Shown here piece after piece: positions 16,271-20,843 of a stretch of 20,843 nt of DNA. Each line of letters begins with the position of its first letter. Within the stretch, counting starts at the first letter, position 1. The stretch is from Stephanodiscus triporus (Eukaryota; Bacillariophyta; Thalassiosirophyceae; Thalassiosirales; Thalassiosiraceae), in NCBI GenBank assembly GCA_036939755.1, contig JALLAZ010000156.1, positions 1 through 20,843 on the forward strand, given 5' to 3'. The notes under the pieces were generated by a model. It saw only the letters and a list, made by a program, of their open reading frames with translations. It did not search any database and was not told where the DNA came from. The position numbers and the translations under genes are program-made.

Positions 16271-18279
16271 TCATACACGCTGCGACGTACCAAACTCCCC
16301 TCCAAATTCAATTTCCATACCACTTTCTTCAGGACCCGCCGCCTCTAAAACCACAGGAGGGGTAAAGGGGGCATCTTCCACACCGGAAACATCATTATCT
16401 TTAAGAGCCTTATCAGAAGTGCGCTTCCGTGACCAAAATCGTTTGAGTGGAACAGATTTCTCCTTCAACGGCTCGTCCGGTTCCAACCTCTCTTCATTTT
16501 CTGATTGAAACGCAGTAACAGCTGCCGGAACTTCCTCATCACCAGCCTTGACAAGGACAACGGCAGGAGCCACATCTACATCAGGAGCCACTTCTTCATC
16601 AGGCGCCACCTCTTTATCCGAAACAGCCTCCTCAGACTTTTTCTTTCGCGAGAACCATGATTTTCTTTTGACAGGCTCCTCTGCTGGAACTTCCTCATCA
16701 CCAGCCTTGACAAGGACAACGGCAGGTGCCGCATCTACATCAGGAGCCACTTCTTCATCAGGCGCCACCTCTTCATCAGGCGCCACCTCTTTATCTGGAA
16801 CAGCCCCCTCAGACTTTTTCTTTCGCGAGAACCATGATTTTCTTTTGACAGGCTCCTCAGTGTTATCTGTGTCCTCCCTGGGTTCGTCTGGTTGAATTTT
16901 GTCAGCGTTCTCAGACTGAACCGCATCAATAGCCGGCGGATCGTACTCATCAACAGACTTGATAGGGACCATGGCATCTTCGGGAGCCACCTCTTCATCA
17001 GGCGCCACCTCTTTATCAGGAATAGCCTCCTCAGACTTTTCCTTTCGTGCCCAAAACTTCCACCACGGTACATTTCCTTCTCTCGGCTCGCCAGCTTCGA
17101 CGACGCTGTGTTCAGGCGAATCACCCGATTTCCTGTCATTTTCTATATGGGATCTATCCGGTTTCGGGGCGCAGCAAAGGAAGAAGCTCCCGACCACAAA
17201 TCTGGACAATAATTCGGATTTAGAGCGAAGACAGTTTTTAAGGGGGAGGATCAGAGTTCAAATTAATACAAGACACTCACAAGCCATATGCCGTTGCAGA
17301 ATATATGAAGCCATTACCCACAGTGCAGCCTTTAAACTCGTAATCACCCCAAAAGTCACCAGTTTTAAGCCAGCTGTATTGGGGGCAGCATAAGAAGCAG
17401 AATGAATAACAATATCAGATTGAATGAGTGGAGAAATACGATGGGTGACATTCAAATCGATTTTCTTAAACGAACCATAAATCAGAAAGCCCTGAAAAAA
17501 TCAGTGTGTTTGAGTATGCAAGAATAATGCAAAGAATTAAGTTGAGAATATCATGATAATGTTGTGGCCAATGTAGAGATCTCTTTAAATAAACAACGTT
17601 TCCGCCACTTACAAAGGACGGCAGTGAATAATTGATTTAGCTAGAGAAATATATCAAGAATTGATCGGGGGAAAAAGGAATTGTAAGAAGGGACAAAAAA
17701 TGTAGAATACAGGGAGGGAATTGATCACGGCGCACCTGGGCTCCAATAACAAGGAAAATTTTCATTGCCTTCATGCAACACACGTTGCAGTTGCAGGAAT
17801 CGTCCACGAGGATCGCCACAATGAGCATTGCGCCAAACAGAGGTGCGAGGACTGCAAAAACAGACGTGTACATGTGCGATGGAACACATGAGCGATACAA
17901 TATGGATGAATATTCAAACACCACACGACAGAAAATCGACACTTACGGGCAGATACACGCGACCAATCGTATAGCCAATCGACGTCATTATCTAAAGATG
18001 ACATGCACGTATTGCCGGTAAGGGAAGATTTGAAGAGCCCAAATGTCGCGCTAGTGGCGACAGAACCATCGCTGTCCAGAATGTCCTTCTGCAAAACATC
18101 GATGATAAAATGAATATGAGTAAACATACGAGTCGATAGGAATTCATTGGCATTAATAAGCATCGACGCACCGTAATGAAGTCGCACGACATTATGGCTA
18201 AGCACGAAAGCACAACAGCCGCTATCATACACCCCATCGTTAAGAGGCCACAACATTGTTTGAACTTGGAAGATGCCAT
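16271..18279 (-). CDS. Four-helix membrane protein with repetitive charged tail
   Basis: Five exons: 18172-18279, 17947-18088, 17736-17851, about 17277-17491 and 16271-17201, giving about 503 residues. The N-terminal ~190 residues carry four hydrophobic segments: near 9-31 (CCGLLTMGCMIAAVVLSC), 84-102, 108-130 and 163-186. Cysteine placement, with a CNCNVCC cluster before helix 3, resembles a diatom multigene family of unknown function. The long last exon encodes four spaced basic-aromatic clusters (WWKFWARKEKS, KRKSWFSRKKKS twice, LKRFWSRKRTS) alternating with acidic Pro-rich EVAPDEEVAPD stretches. The exon 4-5 junction is uncertain. The strong GTGAGT donor (exon end 17281) leads to a stop at about 17143, giving a short protein of about 210 residues. 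A weaker GTGTCT donor four bases on (end 17277) opens the repeat tail. The repeat exon has no early ATG, so it is unlikely to be a separate gene. Confidence 0.68.
16531..16866. repeat. 159-bp direct repeat, two copies
   Basis: A near-identical unit begins at 16531 and again at 16690 (CTTCCTCATCACCAGCC at both). The second copy has an extra 18-bp internal duplication encoding one more APDEEV unit. The unit is a multiple of three, so the repeat is maintained in frame in the membrane protein's tail. More diverged units lie on either side. Confidence 0.85.
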
Positions 18280-19296
18280 CGTCGTGCTCCAGCAACCAAA
18301 TACGCTTGGGCGCAATACTTAAACAATTACTCTGATAATGATAATTGACGAGGAAGCGTGTTTGGATATGGGGGTGTGAACAAAGGCTTGTGTTGGTGCG
18401 GTGTGTATTTTTTTTTCTCATCATCACAGAAAAAAATGAGAAGGGGAATGCGAAGGCTGAACCTCCGGAGAAGTTGGCCATTTTTTGGAGAGAGGCAACG
18501 TCACGTTTATCAAGTAAAATATGTATTATTGTAGGAATATTAAAGTTGAACTTCTAAATTTTGGCCAGGCACTGCTCTCCACATTGAGCCTGCCTATCCG
18601 CCAGTTTTCTCCAGCCCTGAGGCTCCAAGTTGTTTTGCTTGTCACCCTTGTCAAAAATATATTGTGAAGGAAGAAGAAGAAGGTGTCAGTTTGATGTGTG
18701 CAGCCTAACTAGATACTTAGGGTGTGCATTTCCATTCCTCATTTTGCTCGTATTATTTGAGATGAAGGAAAAGAAATTCCTTCCCCAAGAATGCACATCC
18801 ATTTAGTAGCCTACTAATACTAAATGAGGATGCGCTATGTATTATCTTGACGTCAGCAAGAAGTCTGCGTCTGTGTTGATGTGGCACAAAGAGCTTCAAG
18901 TCAAGGACTATCTCTCTGAATGTGATCTTGTGAGGAACCATCATCACATATCAATGACCAAAGTCAATCATCATCATCGTTCGTATTGGATATCCTTGAG
19001 CCAACACACCTCTCACAAGAACAGAAAAGAGATTGGAATGTGAGTTGTCATCAGTCGCACTGCTTCACTTTTTCTTCATTGCCATCATCATTTACCCAAG
19101 AGAAAAGTAGATAATGTCTGCAGCAGGACGGTACTGAATTTAGGTTGTGATTAATAATTTATTACCCAGTTTTTGTGTGTGTGGTCATAGCATCACTGTC
19201 AGTCAGCATCCTCCATCCTTCTAGTGACATGATGTTTCAAATTATTTTATTCATTGCAGCACTACTAAAGTTTCCAAATCAATCAATTTCTCCCCG
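18280..19296. other. Intergenic, AT-rich, no gene seen
   Basis: The first part (18280 to about 18550) should hold the promoter of the four-helix membrane gene. An imperfect hairpin lies at about 18793-18836, around GCACATCCATTTAGTAG and ACTAAATGAGGATGCGC. A 68-codon frame at 18837-19043 is His-rich and looks like chance. Confidence 0.45.
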
Positions 19297-19297
19297 A

Positions 19298-19334
19298 GTG
19301 GGAGATCTCCCACCACAAGTGGGAGATCTCCCAC
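19298..19334. repeat. Two identical 16-bp palindromes in tandem
   Basis: GTGGGAGATCTCCCAC, a perfect palindrome, occurs at 19298-19313 and again at 19319-19334 with only CACAA between. Each can form a hairpin, or the two can pair with each other. Confidence 0.9.
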
Positions 19335-19559
19335 TCATACTATTTTTTCTGTGTGTGTAAACTTGGCCTCCATGGGGCTAGGGCTTTGCCACAATGGGGT
19401 ATCAACCCACAGGCCAGTGCTTCCAGTCCCACTAGGCACTGCAGTTCATAAAGATTAGAGGCTACCCATACAAGTATCCCTGACCAACAGATATCCCCCA
19501 ATCGAAGTTAAGTCAAGTCAACCTCAGTTCCATCATGGTCCGGCAGTGCCTCCGGATCA
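19335..19559. other. Possible 3' flank of the retroelement
   Basis: No coding pattern. By position it would be the downstream end or 3' UTR of the decayed element to its right, but I cannot see a target-site duplication or a tail that fixes the border. Confidence 0.35.
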
Positions 19560-20843
19560 TCCAAAGTTAGTAAGGGCTGCTCCCACCAAAAGGTGCAAGT
19601 TGCCGAGCCTCTCCTTCTCTCCCCATCCCAACAGAGCTCAAAGATCGGTCGATCCACGATGAACCTGGCGATGGTTTCTCCTTAGGAATGGCTATGTACT
19701 CGCCAATCATCTTTAACCGTACCGCCTTTAGTACTTTCTTTGAGTTCGGGTACGTCCACGTCCCGTCTGGATTCTTAGCGGGCTGCATGCCATTCGACGA
19801 GCAGCCCTGATATGAAATCCTTCCAGACTTTTTAAACTCAAAGGATACAGTTTCCACATTTCACTCCCAAATAGCAGTACTGCCTGTACAGTTGCTGTGT
19901 AAAAAACACCACAGAGAGGACCTTAGTAGGTGCGGCATTCTCTGCCCTCAACACATGGCTTACCTGTGCCCAGCTCTTGCACGCTTTCTTCAGGTTTGAC
20001 CGCATGGCCTGGATATTGTTGTCAGTGTATGCCAACAACTGCCCCAGATATTTAAACACCTCTACCCTCTCCAGATCTTCCCTGTAAGCCGTAAACGTCT
20101 TCTGAAGAGCGACCTATGCAGCCTCAGTGGCTTCATGTTGCTTCTTCCTGATCCACCCCTCTCTGCAGAGTCGGGTATGCCGAGGATGCCCTGGTAGAGA
20201 GCTCCGATCTCCATCTCCATGCCACATCTCTTGCATTTTGGGAAGAGGACAGACCCTTCACTTGGTCACACTACAAGATCCTGTGGGTGGCAATCAAGAA
20301 ACAAGAAAATGCCGTCTTAGAGCCCATTTGGTTTTGGTGCTCGTCTCACCAGCGCAGTTTGGTACCGGACAGTGGTACTTATCCACACTCGGCAATTTGA
20401 TTGCACGATAAACAACACCAGGATGATCAATCACAATATCCTGCTAGAGGACAAAGGACCGAAAGACATCATGCTGCATCTCCAAATGACCATAATACGT
20501 CGATGGGATCTGTCTGTGATTTGTACATGGCGTACTCCTCTTCCATTTTGCCCTCTCTTATCTGCCCCGGAATACATACCATCGCCTTCGTCTTGGCAGA
20601 ATTTGTAAACAGACCGATCCATTCAAATAGCCGGATTGTTAGGACATCGAAAGATTCCTGCAGCCAAACTGGATCCCAAAAGGCAATAAGCAGTAGCTCA
20701 GCCACGTGATCCCTGAGCCTCTTCACCAAGCGTTAGGTGGAGCCGACTGGTTTTGATCCTAGCTGGATCAGTTTGTAACGTTTGGCAATTTTTATGGTAC
20801 AAACCTACGCTCGCGTAGGCTTGTACCAATGTTCTACGGTAAC
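19560..20843 (-). mobile_element. Decayed non-LTR (LINE-type) retrotransposon, 3' part
   Basis: Several frames on the minus strand recall the C-terminal half of a LINE-type polyprotein in the right order. At 20469-20729 a reverse-transcriptase thumb-like stretch reads WLQESFDVLT, GLFTNSAKTKAMVCIPGQIR. A Cys-containing segment (CKRCGMEMEIGALYQ) lies near 20165-20240. At about 19850-20100 RVEVFKYLGQLLAYTDNN is followed by LKKACKSWAQVSHVLRAENA. At 19567-19857 the end has NPDGTWTYPNSKKVL. The frames change between pieces and no YADD box is visible where expected, so the copy is inactive. It continues past the window end. Confidence 0.72.
20796..20827. repeat. 32-bp near-perfect inverted repeat at the window edge
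   Basis: Arms GGTACAAACCTACG and CGTAGGCTTGTACC differ at one position and flank a 4-base loop CTCG. It lies inside or at the edge of the retroelement remnant. Confidence 0.8.

Noticed and set aside
16531..16866. CRISPR-like array
   Set aside because: The units are long (159 bp), contiguous and in coding frame, without short repeats and unique spacers.
18837..19043. 68-codon His-rich frame
   Set aside because: No homology, composition typical of ATC/CAT-rich intergenic DNA, and no splice partner.
1..20843. tRNA or rRNA genes
   Set aside because: No T-arm GTTCRA with matching cloverleaf, and no rRNA-like segment, was found by eye; a tRNAscan run would settle it.

Overview
The window looks like nuclear DNA of a diatom (stramenopile microalga), probably a centric species. 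The reasons are short GT-AG introns of about 80-240 nt in most genes, divergent and convergent gene pairs with short spacers, and two BTB-domain families (BTB-TLD, and BTB with an inserted SAM-like part) that I associate with expanded diatom families. The single ambiguous base at 14662 suggests a draft assembly. Names come from reading translations by eye; no database search was possible.

Layout. 1-2400: an intact BTB-TLD gene (+) followed about 50 bp later by a broken BTB/SAM gene (+). 2415-2749: a small two-exon secreted-protein candidate (+). 2893-5175: a three-exon MFS transporter of the oxalate/formate antiporter-like group (-). 5764-6442: a two-exon protein with an N-terminal PAM2-like motif (+). 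7064-7728: TRAPPC2L-like vesicle-tethering subunit (-). 8122-9205: a four-exon VAMP7-type longin R-SNARE (+). 9302-10018: lysine-rich protein (-). 10695-10913: SEC61 gamma (+). 11343-13316: a four-exon protein with two fused dCMP-deaminase domains, the first lacking key zinc and catalytic residues (-). 13697-15593: a fusion of an Hsp90-binding TPR clamp with an Aha1 N-terminal domain (+), interrupted by an assembly artefact. 16271-18279: a five-exon four-helix membrane protein with a repetitive charged tail (-). 19560-20843: decayed non-LTR retrotransposon (-), running off the window.

From the small secreted gene to the four-helix gene, ten consecutive genes alternate strand without exception, so each promoter region and each 3' region is shared. 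TRAPPC2L, VAMP7 and SEC61G are all secretory-pathway components within about 4 kb, and the first two share a 393-bp divergent promoter with a G-box. Base composition is mosaic: the MFS gene, the PAM2-like gene, the first two deaminase exons and the TPR-Aha1 gene are very CpG-rich with TCG/GAC triplet expansions, while the other genes are AT-richer.

The strongest candidates for something new are the tandem deaminase with a dead N-terminal domain, the TPR-Aha1 fusion co-chaperone, the four-helix protein whose last splice decides between a short tail and a repetitive tail, and the PAM2-like protein.
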